Positions 10,801 through 17,324 of a stretch of DNA of 36,420 nucleotides are shown piece after piece (position 1 is the stretch's first letter; the number at the start of each line of letters is the position of its first letter). The stretch is from the NCBI GenBank assembly GCA_019113025.1, contig DXIF01000038.1, forward strand, positions 1 to 36,420, written 5' to 3'. The position numbers were made by a program, and so were the translations under genes. This stretch comes from Candidatus Anaerobiospirillum stercoravium. Lineage in GTDB: Bacteria > Pseudomonadota > Gammaproteobacteria > Enterobacterales > Succinivibrionaceae. Under the pieces are notes generated by a model. It did no database searches, was not told where the DNA came from, and was given only the letters and a program-made list of their open reading frames with translations.

Positions 10801-11849
10801 TAGGCGATGTGCTCCTTGCCTTAGTCATCATTGCAGTGGCGGTGGTGCTCAATCGCAACTTACCGTTACTCATCGACCGCCTCTTCATGCTCCGCAATAA
10901 CACTAAGACCAAGAGCGCAAGTTACACCACTAAGATCATCACGGGCTATGCCATCACCACTTTAGCGGTGATCTTGGCCGCAGGTGCAGTTGGGATCAAA
11001 TGGGAGAACTTGCAGTGGTTAGTTGCGGCCTTATCGGTCGGCTTAGGCTTTGGCTTACAAGAGATTTTCGGTAACTTCGTCTCCGGTATCATCATCTTGT
11101 TTGAGCGCCAGCTACGCGTGGGCGACATCGTGACCCTGAACAATCTATCGGGCACGGTCAACAAGATTCGCATTCGCGCTACCACCATCATCTCCTTTGA
11201 CAACAAGGAAGTGGTCATCCCCAATAAGCAGTTCATCACCGAGGCCCTGACCAATTGGTCCTTGTCCAATACCGTCACCATGATTGAATTTGCCGTCGGC
11301 ATCTCTTACGACGCCGACCCAACCAGAGCCAAGGAGCTCTTGCGCGGCATCTTGCGCCGCTGCCAAGACCTTAGCCGCGAGCAGCGTCCTAAGGTCTACA
11401 TCAAGAGCTTGGACACAAGTGCCATCACCATCATGTGCGAGGTCTACGTCAAGGAAATTGGCAAGCGCAAGGTCGTCTTCGATTACCTCAGCACCGAGAC
11501 GCTGCGCATCTTCAAGGAAAACGGCATCGAGATCCCATTCGATCAATTGGATGTCACCATCCGCAACCTCGACACCAATAAGACCTTAAGCTACCACGAA
11601 GAGGATCTGATCAAGGCCGCGGCCCTAGGTGCCAAGGAAGCGCTGCGCTCCCTTGAGGCCGACCCAGCCCCAACCGAAAAAGACGAAGACGCCGCAGCAG
11701 CAGCGGAGGACGCCGCCGCAGCTGAGGTAACCGCGGATGAGAGCAAGGCCACCGCGGATGCCGCCACCGCAGAACCGAGCCGGGCCACCGCCAAGCCACG
11801 CAAGGTCGCAGCCAAGCCGCGCAAGGCCACCGATCCTGCTTTGGGCTAG
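7824..11849 (+). CDS. Large MscK/MscM-type mechanosensitive channel
   Basis: This 1341-aa inner-membrane protein belongs to the MscS superfamily's large branch, which opens under membrane tension to release solutes during osmotic downshock. A signal peptide (residues 1-35, cleavage after PSWA) is followed by a ~590-residue periplasmic part rich in Gln, Leu and Glu with coiled-coil character, like the MscS_porin domain. About ten hydrophobic segments start near residue 635. The pore region is recognisable around 1065-1110 (VAALSVGLGFGLQEIFGNF, then FERQLRVGDIV), followed by the cytoplasmic beta and alpha/beta domains. It is longer than E. coli MscK or MscM (about 1110-1120 aa). The last ~65 residues form an Ala/Glu-rich then Lys/Arg-Pro tail with repeated AKPRK. 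AAGGA lies 6 nt before the ATG. Whether it equals MscK or MscM cannot be settled here. Confidence 0.92.
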   Translation: MSPLKTALHLAPTLRRLGVALSLTALLCLALPSWAEEAADTSAPETTVTSADGAPVSLEELKLSDVQSLLNAPSFSGENNLPLRLMQDEPPLSVLEQAISQPPAPDESATAPQTGALPEHLNLGLGEGTDAASVEPIATAGSTPELDLSEVQAQQQAQREQELIELLDLSDETLQAEQDKVPRAEQLEHRLSQLTDNSDLADATKERISTALQSSLETLPQYEALVSASHRLAQELRGSNQTLHELESELSHANEVYTKAPPSVAALNLAQSYDLLAQLSEAQAQIQNHLNEATAAYSSLQTLPTRAQNQISSNSELLSDITRNLNDSSLNLLPAERQALQFKALTLERHNTLLQAELKTLATFQDIVNYRISILNLQKDYLSRYITSARLKQNNLLSAQYLQSSSLSDALDTAGIDPLLSSEVQTNNDIADNINRMLETNTTLQRELQEVTVALRTTEQINVTLQEQLSDLQGSSILSRLLNRQQGAIPEVNISFNLDELIPNFNLWLYELRSFREEIFDVQSYVAHMVAQDHRFEPYQEQLTKIIRQRRSLCDELSNTMSDGLTLASELRAQYNAFTDIRAQVVTSIKDHLFWLASNQGLSLDFVKTIYPTAMLQLRSLMRFVTNTDNLKAAAFEFTYIVLPLLLVAFIFYKAKPFFYRCTNNLALRLDKDNDNFYITPLALLYHAFLILPRVMLFTLLGTIVIFWTVESFDNQVWVTWMLALHLICFLYIRHILEPNSVMQRHFSVPPQILARNRMLIDKLWYVSIPMLLIANIREVEPTKISDDVIGYLLMMLGFLYLTFFAAHTIKQLMEVNRPSLGFATLALVGFLTPLTIALMLGLGYYYTIIQLLNRVALTLYLFFLYTILSHMLRRELYVVQNKLLARLRQQRLKPATTSLTPIGNKKGRSINNYNFGGKRRKEGAPERESLGLEFVNQRTFKLFNTILLLIFLYFMYNQWSDLAGVLSYLDQIYLYHDVSVFDGKTITNSLSLGDVLLALVIIAVAVVLNRNLPLLIDRLFMLRNNTKTKSASYTTKIITGYAITTLAVILAAGAVGIKWENLQWLVAALSVGLGFGLQEIFGNFVSGIIILFERQLRVGDIVTLNNLSGTVNKIRIRATTIISFDNKEVVIPNKQFITEALTNWSLSNTVTMIEFAVGISYDADPTRAKELLRGILRRCQDLSREQRPKVYIKSLDTSAITIMCEVYVKEIGKRKVVFDYLSTETLRIFKENGIEIPFDQLDVTIRNLDTNKTLSYHEEDLIKAAALGAKEALRSLEADPAPTEKDEDAAAAAEDAAAAEVTADESKATADAATAEPSRATAKPRKVAAKPRKATDPALG

Positions 11850-11938
11850 AGCAAAGAGTCAGGCCAAAAGCCAGTTCCGCGCCCCGCGTCCGCTAACTAA
11901 AGACAGCAGATAACTAAGGGAAGCAGGGCGGCGGCCGT

Positions 11939-11974
11939 GCCCCGCCTGCGCCTGAGGCAGGGCACAGGCGGGGC
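11939..11974 (+). terminator. GC-rich hairpin after the channel gene
   Basis: GCCCCGCCTG (11939-11948) pairs with CAGGCGGGGC (11965-11974), a perfect 10-bp stem with a 16-nt loop. No U-run follows, so it may mark the transcript end or only be a GC-rich repeat. Confidence 0.4.
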
Positions 11975-12107
11975 GCAGGCGCGCCGAGCACGGGTGGGGG
12001 CGGCCATCTTTGGCGCAAAGGTTGCCTAGGAAACGACCGCTTAAGGGAATGTCAGTCCCTTGGGTGCAGCGTTTTCTTTAGGTGGTCTAGGAGCTAAGAG
12101 GTGGATC

Positions 12108-13340
12108 ATGAGTGAACCCTTACAGCGGATCAAAAGTGCCGAGAACTATCTGGCCGCGCCCCGCCTCAACTTCTGGCGCATTGCCTTCAAAGTAACCGAC
12201 GAGGCCTATGACGTCAGCCGCTTCGATCAAATCGAGCTGAGCAATCAGCACTACGAGCTCTTTGCCGATGAGGTGTATTTAGGCAATAGCTGCTACGACC
12301 TGTGCCGGATCAAGGGCCATTACCACCGCTTGCACGAGGACTTTGTCCAAGTATATTTGCTCAAGCTCTTTGCGGACACGCCCTTTCCCTGCAATGTCTT
12401 AGTCTGGGTCGAAGAAGTGGCGATGGAGCAAGGCAAGTTTGCCCAAGAGCCAACGCCCCTTTATCCCATGAGCTCGCCCCACGAGCTCAAGCGCCTGCTC
12501 AGCGCCCAGCGCAAAAATAAAAAGCCTAAGAGCGCTGACGCCAAGCACGCCGAGCACAAAAACGTCGACCTGAGCACCATTGCCCCGGACTACGAAATCT
12601 TCTACTGCAATACCCCGAACTTGGTGTGCACCCCGGGCTCAGTCAATGATTTGGTGCTGAGCTTGTGCTGCCGTTACCTTAGGGCCTCACCCAAGCAGCG
12701 CGGCGTGACCTTTGGGCGCGCCCACGCCTTTGTCTCAGTGGCCGACGGCAAGGGGATGGTCTTCTTCAAGCAAAACGGCTTTATGGGCCTAGTGCCCCAA
12801 CTGCCCAGCGCCTCGACCTTAGTGCCCCTGGTGCTGTTAACCGGCTACAGCTTAGGGCTCCAGCACTGCCTGCGCCACATCAACCTCTTACTGAGCCGCA
12901 CACTGTGCGACAAGCTGCGCAACACCTTTTCCTTTATCAAGCGCACCAAACGCAATCTGCGTGATTTGAGCCTGCTCTACTACAGCGTCACCATCTATCT
13001 AAACCAGAGCTTACTGCACAACGCAGTCAGCACCAAGAACCGCTTGGCCCAAGAGCTGTACCAAGAAATCAGCCAGCGCCTTGAACTTACGCGCTACTAC
13101 CGACTGGTCAAGGAGCAATTAGAGCCTTTGACCGTACTCATGACCCAGCTGCGCATCCGCGAGGTGGTCAAGGCCCAAAGCTCGCTGCGCTTTGCCATTG
13201 TCGCCTTAGGCTTTTTCATGGTGGCCTTGGTGGTCTGCGTGTGCGTCATCTTAGGGGTCGAGCCCATGGTGCGCATGCTCAATGAGCTGGGCATCATGCC
13301 TGAGGGCTTTCTCAACCTCGCGTCCCCGCCCCCAAAATAA
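12108..13340 (+). CDS. Unknown protein with one C-terminal membrane anchor
   Basis: I do not recognise this 410-aa protein. The reading frame can be extended to a TTG at 12060, but the ATG at 12108 has a good Shine-Dalgarno (AGAGGTGG, 5 nt upstream) and is preferred. The N-terminal ~330 residues are soluble, with many Tyr and Cys and a charged Lys-rich loop near residue 140. A helical stretch with two short amphipathic segments (about 285-355) precedes one strong hydrophobic helix (about 361-383, FAIVALGFFMVALVVCVCVI) and a short tail. It follows the channel gene on the same strand after 258 bp. The topology, long helices then one anchor, suggests a cytoplasmic domain tethered to the inner membrane; no function is proposed. 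Confidence 0.75.
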   Translation: MSEPLQRIKSAENYLAAPRLNFWRIAFKVTDEAYDVSRFDQIELSNQHYELFADEVYLGNSCYDLCRIKGHYHRLHEDFVQVYLLKLFADTPFPCNVLVWVEEVAMEQGKFAQEPTPLYPMSSPHELKRLLSAQRKNKKPKSADAKHAEHKNVDLSTIAPDYEIFYCNTPNLVCTPGSVNDLVLSLCCRYLRASPKQRGVTFGRAHAFVSVADGKGMVFFKQNGFMGLVPQLPSASTLVPLVLLTGYSLGLQHCLRHINLLLSRTLCDKLRNTFSFIKRTKRNLRDLSLLYYSVTIYLNQSLLHNAVSTKNRLAQELYQEISQRLELTRYYRLVKEQLEPLTVLMTQLRIREVVKAQSSLRFAIVALGFFMVALVVCVCVILGVEPMVRMLNELGIMPEGFLNLASPPPK

Positions 13341-13451
13341 TGCCCAACCATAACGCCCAACCAAGCAGCCACCGCCGGGCGCAGCAGCGGCCCAAGCCCA
13401 GCGCGCCTGCAGCGCGCGCCGCAAGGGGCGCCTGAAGCGCGGCCCCAGCAA

Positions 13452-13500
13452 GCCCCCAGTGCCGGGGTGCCGCTTACGGCGACACACCGGCACTGGGGGC
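13452..13500 (+). terminator. 14-bp inverted repeat after the unknown membrane protein gene
   Basis: GCCCCCAGTGCCGG (13452-13465) and CCGGCACTGGGGGC (13487-13500) are perfect complements. The 21-nt loop holds a nested GCCG/CGGC hairpin. CGCTTTTC follows 9 nt later, a weak U-run, so a terminator upstream of the alpha operon is plausible. Confidence 0.5.
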
Positions 13501-13568
13501 GTTGCCCCGCTTTTCATAACGGTGGTTTGGGGGTAAAATTGCGGGTTTGTGCACCTGCCAACTTTTTG

Positions 13569-13597
13569 TTGATTTTATGAGATAAATCACATAGAAT
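13569..13597 (+). promoter_or_regulatory. Upstream sigma70 promoter of the alpha ribosomal operon
   Basis: TTGATT (13569-13574) and TAGAAT (13592-13597) are separated by exactly 17 bp. A CRP-like palindrome, TATGA-N6-TCACA (13576-13591), falls in the spacer, which would suit repression rather than activation; I treat it as probably coincidental. This would be the distal promoter for rpsM. Confidence 0.45.
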
Positions 13598-13655
13598 TAG
13601 GCAGATCACAGCCTTCCGTTAGACTTGGCGTCACCCCTTTGCCTTAGGTGGAGTG

Positions 13656-13706
13656 ATGAAAGTCGCACCCAATCTTCTATCTTCCCTTAACCCAGCGCTG
13701 CTTTGA
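13656..13706 (+). pseudogene. 16-codon ORF, possible fossil start of rpmJ
   Basis: An ATG with a strong Shine-Dalgarno (AGGTGGAG, ending 2 nt before the ATG) opens a 16-codon frame MKVAPNLLSSLNPALL that ends in TGA at 13704. In gammaproteobacteria rpmJ (L36, which starts MKVRASVKK) lies just upstream of rpsM. The first three residues and the gene position fit, but nothing after them resembles L36. It may be a truncated rpmJ or a real leader peptide. Confidence 0.35.
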
Positions 13707-13790
13707 CTCACCGCGTGAGCCTAATCACGTATGGCCTTAAGGTAAGTATCAGGCAAGCAAGCCCGCCGCTTGGGCGCGCCATGTTTGAGT

Positions 13791-13818
13791 TTGGGTTCTA
13801 GGTTTGGCTGCTTATAAT
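13791..13818 (+). promoter_or_regulatory. Proximal sigma70 promoter of the alpha operon
   Basis: A perfect TATAAT (13813-13818) has TTGGGT (13791-13796) 16 bp upstream. Transcription would start near 13825, leaving a leader of about 83 nt that just contains the S4-type operator before rpsM. Confidence 0.65.
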
Positions 13819-13824
13819 TTTTGC

Positions 13825-13916
13825 CAAAGTGCACTATTCCGGCTGTCGCGTATCCTAACGGGCTTTGCGATAGCTTTTGTTTAACTGACCTTTTTAGGAG
13901 ATCAATAGTGGCCCGT
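13825..13916 (+). promoter_or_regulatory. Alpha-operon leader, S4-binding translational operator (Alpha_RBS type)
   Basis: The leader carries GTATCCTAACGGGCTTT (13850-13866), close to the E. coli alpha leader as I remember it. ACGGGC at 13858-13863 can pair with GCCCGT at 13911-13916, immediately after the GTG start codon of rpsM. This is the long-range pairing of the known S4 pseudoknot. In E. coli, excess free S4 binds this fold and traps the 30S subunit at rpsM, limiting S13, S11, S4 and (more weakly) downstream genes. The conserved pairing and the GTG start make the same control very likely here. Confidence 0.75.
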
Positions 13917-14264
13917 ATCGCTGGCATCAATGTGCCTGATCACAAGATCGCCGTGATTGCTCTGCAATCGATCTACGGCATCGGCCCTACTCGTGCTCGT
14001 GACATCTGCAAGGCAACTGGGGTTCAAGAGTTAACCAAGTTCAAGGAGTTAGATGAGGCTACCTTGGACAAGATCCGTGCTGAAGTCGCTAAGTACACCG
14101 TTGAGGGTGACTTACGCCGTGAAGTTTCCATGAACATCAAGCGTTTAATGGACCTTGGTGCTTATCGTGGCTTACGTCACCGCCGTGGTCTGCCAGTACG
14201 CGGTCAGCGTACCAAGACTAATGCACGTACCCGCAAGGGCCCACGCAAGAGCATTAAGAAGTAA
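13908..14264 (+). CDS. rpsM: 30S ribosomal protein S13
   Basis: The 118-aa product beginning [19 protein letters not shown] equals E. coli S13 in length. It ends in the basic tail [18 protein letters not shown] that reaches into the decoding region of the small subunit head. The frame is open further upstream, but the GTG at 13908 is the true start: it has AGGAG upstream, gives the family N-terminus, and sits in the S4 pseudoknot exactly as in E. coli. It is the first gene of the alpha operon. Here it follows an unrelated membrane-protein gene, not secY-rpmJ, so the operon is detached from the spc operon. Confidence 0.98.
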   Translation: MARIAGINVPDHKIAVIALQSIYGIGPTRARDICKATGVQELTKFKELDEATLDKIRAEVAKYTVEGDLRREVSMNIKRLMDLGAYRGLRHRRGLPVRGQRTKTNARTRKGPRKSIKK

Positions 14265-14272
14265 GGAGGCAC

Positions 14273-14737
14273 ATGATGGCTGAAGAGATCCAACAAGCTG
14301 CAACCCCAGCAACCCCTGCTGCTTCTGCAGCACCAGCTACTAAGGCTACCTCTGCTCCGCGTGCTCGCGGTGGCAAGCGCGGTAAGAAGCAAATCGCTGA
14401 CGGCGTAGCTCACATCCACGCATCTTTCAACAATACCATCGTCACCATTTCCGATCGTCAAGGTAACACCTTATCGTGGGCTACCGCTGGCGGTTCGGGC
14501 TTCCGTGGCTCCCGTAAGTCCACCCCATATGCCGCTCAGGTTGCTGCCGAGCGTGCCGGTGAGGCTGCCAAGGAATATGGCGTTAAGAACCTTGAAGTTT
14601 TAGTCAAGGGTCCAGGTCCAGGTCGCGAGTCCTCGATTCGTGCGTTAAATGCGATCGGTTACAAGATCACCAACATCACTGATGTTACCCCGATCCCTCA
14701 CAACGGTTGCCGCCCGCCAAAGAAGCGTCGCGTCTAA
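14273..14737 (+). CDS. rpsK: 30S ribosomal protein S11, N-terminally extended
   Basis: From [19 protein letters not shown] to the conserved end [14 protein letters not shown] this is a normal S11, which lines the platform of the 30S subunit near the mRNA exit. The N-terminus is unusual: about 25 residues rich in Ala, Pro and Thr ([20 protein letters not shown]) precede the core, giving 154 aa against ~129 in E. coli. GGAGG lies 3 nt before two adjacent ATG codons (14273, 14276), so the extension appears to be translated and no better start occurs later. The gene begins 8 nt after rpsM. Confidence 0.97.
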   Translation: MMAEEIQQAATPATPAASAAPATKATSAPRARGGKRGKKQIADGVAHIHASFNNTIVTISDRQGNTLSWATAGGSGFRGSRKSTPYAAQVAAERAGEAAKEYGVKNLEVLVKGPGPGRESSIRALNAIGYKITNITDVTPIPHNGCRPPKKRRV

Positions 14738-14770
14738 TCTGGTATCTGCTTTTTTATTGGAGAAAGATAA

Positions 14771-15394
14771 ATGGCAAAGCATACAGGACCAGCTCTTAAG
14801 TTAAGCCGTCGCGAGGGCGTGGATTTATTCTTAAAGTCTGGCGTTCGCTCGATTGATACCAAGTGCAAGTTAGACACTGCACCTGGTCAGCACGGTGCTA
14901 ACAAGGCTCGCTTATCTGACTACGGTACTCAGTTACGCGAGAAGCAGAAGGTACGTCGTATCTACGGCGTGCTGGAGCGTCAGTTCCACAACTACTACAA
15001 GAAGGCTGCTAACATGCCAGGTAACACTGGTGAGAACCTGTTACAGCTGTTAGAAGGCCGTTTAGACAACGTCGTCTATCGCATGGGCTTTGGCTCGACC
15101 CGTATGGAGTCGCGTCAGTTAGTCAGCCACAAGGCGATCACCGTCAATGGCCGCGTCATCAACATCCCATCCTATCAGGTTCAGCCATCTGATGAGATCG
15201 CTGTTCGTGAGAAGGCCAAGAAGCAGCTGCGCATCAAGAACGCTATCGACCTCGCTGGCCAGCGTGGTTTAAAGCCAACTTGGATTGACGTAGACCACAG
15301 CGCCATGAAGGGTACTTACAAGAACAAGCCTGAGCGTTCCGAGCTCCCATCGGACATCAAGGAACAGCTCATTGTCGAGTTCTACTCTAAGTAA
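14771..15394 (+). CDS. rpsD: 30S ribosomal protein S4
   Basis: The 207-aa product is a primary 16S rRNA-binding protein and, in enterobacteria, the translational repressor of this operon. The N-terminus [20 protein letters not shown], the KPRL-like [19 protein letters not shown] segment and the S4 RNA-binding domain ([14 protein letters not shown], then [19 protein letters not shown]) match E. coli S4 (206 aa) throughout. TTGGAGAAAG precedes the ATG. Its presence beside the preserved leader operator closes the expected feedback loop. Confidence 0.98.
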   Translation: MAKHTGPALKLSRREGVDLFLKSGVRSIDTKCKLDTAPGQHGANKARLSDYGTQLREKQKVRRIYGVLERQFHNYYKKAANMPGNTGENLLQLLEGRLDNVVYRMGFGSTRMESRQLVSHKAITVNGRVINIPSYQVQPSDEIAVREKAKKQLRIKNAIDLAGQRGLKPTWIDVDHSAMKGTYKNKPERSELPSDIKEQLIVEFYSK

Positions 15395-15454
15395 TAGCTA
15401 GGCACGCCTAGCAAGGCAACGCCTGCACTCCTTTTACTATGTGGGGTATCAATA

Positions 15455-16444
15455 GTGTCAGTTTGTGAGTTACTTAAGCCAAAGCCTGTTGGCTTTACTG
15501 AACTGGGCCCAAATCACGTTCGCATCACCTTAGAGCCTTTAGAGCGCGGCTATGGCAACACCTTGGGTGTCGCCTTAAGCGGCATCTTATTAAAGACTCT
15601 GCCTGGTTTTGCCTTTGATGCCTTCCAAATCGATGGGGTTGAGGATTTAACTTCGGTCAAAAAGGACATGGTTGAATCCTTAGTTGAGGTGGTGATGAAC
15701 TTAAAGAAGGTCGCCATTACCTCCAACCACACGATGCAAGGTCCGGTTTGGTGCACCTTAGCCAAGATGGGCGAAGGCCGAGTTCGCGCTGGCGATATCG
15801 TATGCCCGGAGGGCATTAGCATCTTAAATCCTGATGCGACTATTTGTACCTTAAAAGGGGCAAAGGCCTCGTTGTCGATGAATCTCCGCGTCGTTTACGG
15901 CAACGGATATGTGGTCGCCACTGATCCCAACCACTTACCTGCCAAGGAAAAGAATGAGATCTTAATTGACGCCGCATTCTGCCCGATTACACGCTATGTG
16001 TACGAGGTCGAGTCCGCTCGCGTTGAGCAGCGTACTGATCTTGACCGTCTGGTGATCGAACTTGAGACCAATGGCACCATTACGCCGGACGAGGCCTTAA
16101 TGCGCAGCGCCAATTTACTGTGCGAGCACATGACCAACCTCGTTGACAAGGACGACCTCCCAGAGCGTTCTGCGACGCCATCTGCGCCACCGCTGCCTGA
16201 TCCTGTGTTATTGCAACCAGTAGAAGATCTTGAACTGACGGTGCGCTCTGCCAATTGCTTAAAGGCAGAGGAGATTCTATATATTGGCGATTTAGTCCAA
16301 CGCACTGAGGTGGAACTGTTAAAGACGCCAAACTTAGGCAAGAAGTCCTTAACCGAGATTAAGGACGTCTTAGCTACGCGTGGTTTATCGTTGGGTATGC
16401 GCATTCCTAACTGGCCACCTCAGAACTTAGCGCGTTCGAAGTAA
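15455..16444 (+). CDS. rpoA: RNA polymerase alpha subunit, operon copy, beta-binding surface lost
   Basis: The 329 aa equal E. coli RpoA in length, and the gene is in the canonical place between rpsD and rplQ, with a GTG start. The C-terminal domain keeps the UP-element/activator residues (R264, N267, C268; then [12 protein letters not shown]). The N-terminal assembly domain is uneven. ALRRILLSS of E. coli is ALSGILLKT here, so R44-R45 are replaced by S42-G43; R45 is known to be needed for binding beta. E. coli residues 64-79 (the HEY and EGVQED motifs) are also unrecognisable. By contrast [13 protein letters not shown] and the beta'-side segment [16 protein letters not shown] (about 187-203) are nearly E. 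coli-like. I infer a subunit specialised for the alpha position that contacts beta', working with the second alpha at 17325-18308. The linker is Pro-rich ([10 protein letters not shown]). Confidence 0.95.
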   Translation: MSVCELLKPKPVGFTELGPNHVRITLEPLERGYGNTLGVALSGILLKTLPGFAFDAFQIDGVEDLTSVKKDMVESLVEVVMNLKKVAITSNHTMQGPVWCTLAKMGEGRVRAGDIVCPEGISILNPDATICTLKGAKASLSMNLRVVYGNGYVVATDPNHLPAKEKNEILIDAAFCPITRYVYEVESARVEQRTDLDRLVIELETNGTITPDEALMRSANLLCEHMTNLVDKDDLPERSATPSAPPLPDPVLLQPVEDLELTVRSANCLKAEEILYIGDLVQRTEVELLKTPNLGKKSLTEIKDVLATRGLSLGMRIPNWPPQNLARSK

Positions 16445-16474
16445 GCAATTACTGTCAATTCAGGAAGGTTTTCC

Positions 16475-16855
16475 ATGCGTCATCGTTTAGCTGGCCGTCA
16501 CTTAGGCCGTACGTCTGCCCACCGTGCAGCGCTGTACCGCAATCTTGCTAATGCTTTAATCAAGCACGAGATCATCAAGACCACTTTACCAAAGGCCAAG
16601 GAGTTACGTCGCTTCGTTGAGCGTTTAATCACCTTAGCCAAGAACGATTCGGTTGCTAACCGTCGTTTAGCCTTTGCGCGTTTACGCGACAAGGACATGG
16701 TCAAGAAGTTATTTGATGAAGTTGCCAAGGCCAGCGCTGAGCGCAACGGCGGCTACACCCGCGTTTTAAAGTGCGGTTTCCGTCAAGGCGATCAAGCTCC
16801 TATGGCTTACATCATGTTGGTTGATCGCACCAACTTAGACAACGACGAGGAGTAA
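16475..16855 (+). CDS. rplQ: 50S ribosomal protein L17
   Basis: The 126-aa product ([20 protein letters not shown] at the N-terminus, ending TNLDNDEE) is L17, which sits near the peptide exit tunnel rim of the 50S subunit. E. coli L17 has 127 aa. AGGAAGG precedes the ATG. It is the normal last gene of the alpha operon. Twelve of its 15 leucine codons are TTA, a strong example of the codon preference of highly expressed genes in this window. Confidence 0.98.
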   Translation: MRHRLAGRHLGRTSAHRAALYRNLANALIKHEIIKTTLPKAKELRRFVERLITLAKNDSVANRRLAFARLRDKDMVKKLFDEVAKASAERNGGYTRVLKCGFRQGDQAPMAYIMLVDRTNLDNDEE

Positions 16856-17012
16856 TTAGCCGCCCTAGGCTAACTCCTCGGGGCAAGGGCGCACCGCCCC
16901 CGCCCCAGAGCGCTAAGCCCCAGCCCTGCTAAACTAGGCATAGCCATGCCTCACTAGGTACCGCCATGCCTCACTAGGCACCGCCCTTAGCTTGGCGCCC
17001 TGTCTGAGTTCC
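16856..17012. repeat. Spacer start with GC hairpin and 20-bp tandem repeat
   Basis: Just after rplQ, GGGGC-AA-GGGC (16880-16890) can fold with GCCC-CC-GCCCC (16896-16906), without a U-run. At 16943-16962 and 16963-16982 the unit GCCATGCCTCACTAGGYACC occurs twice in tandem with one difference. No coding function is visible. Confidence 0.6.
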
Positions 17013-17155
17013 AAACGGCACCGCAAGTGCATCCTAGTACCATAATACTGGATGTTCTCTACGGTGCCGTTTAGTGCACTCAAGTCCGACCGGACCTTTA
17101 GGTGGTAGGTGGCACTCTTGTTCACCAAGCTAAAGGCCGCGGCCTGACTTGAGTG
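17013..17155 (+). ncRNA. Highly folded leader upstream of the second rpoA (candidate structured RNA)
   Basis: Two consecutive long inverted repeats fill this stretch. AAACGGCACCG (17013-17023) pairs perfectly with CGGTGCCGTTT (17062-17072); inside, CATCC-T-AGTA pairs with TACTGGATG. CACTCAAGTC (17077-17086) pairs with GACTTGAGTG (17146-17155); inside, CCTTTAG pairs with CTAAAGG, and the palindrome AGGCCGCGGCCT follows. Neither arm is followed by a U-run, and no ORF is supported. The position, ahead of a duplicated alpha-subunit gene and away from the S4 operator, suggests a cis-acting regulatory RNA or processing site; this is inference. I know no family that it matches. Confidence 0.5.
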
Positions 17156-17220
17156 TGCTAATGCCCACTTGGCTTTTCATCAGCGCGCTCCATCCGTGCC
17201 GGTCACGCCTACCTACCTAT

Positions 17221-17236
17221 CGGTCGTATAAGACCG
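17221..17236 (+). promoter_or_regulatory. Palindrome around a TATAAG box upstream of the second rpoA
   Basis: CGGTC-GTATAA-GACCG is a 5-bp inverted repeat enclosing TATAAG (17227-17232), a fair -10 sequence about 93 bp before the TTG start. No good -35 is present at the right distance, so this may be an activator-dependent promoter with an operator, or only a small hairpin in a read-through transcript. Confidence 0.25.
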
Positions 17237-17324
17237 TGTTCCCACTGCCTTAATCACGAGCGATAGGCGCGCGCCCCTAAGCTCAGGACAAGCCAAAACT
17301 ACCAACCATTTTGAGGGTGGAACC

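Noticed and set aside
12060-12107. TTG start 16 codons upstream of the unknown membrane protein
   Set aside because: The ATG at 12108 has a much better Shine-Dalgarno, while the upstream codons hold that site.
13576-13591. CRP-like palindrome TATGA-N6-TCACA
   Set aside because: It falls between the -35 and -10 of a good promoter, and CRP control of this operon is not known; recorded only as part of the promoter entry.
13821-13907. Upstream extension of rpsM
   Set aside because: The extra codons overlap the S4-type leader and promoter; the GTG at 13908 gives the exact S13 length and N-terminus.
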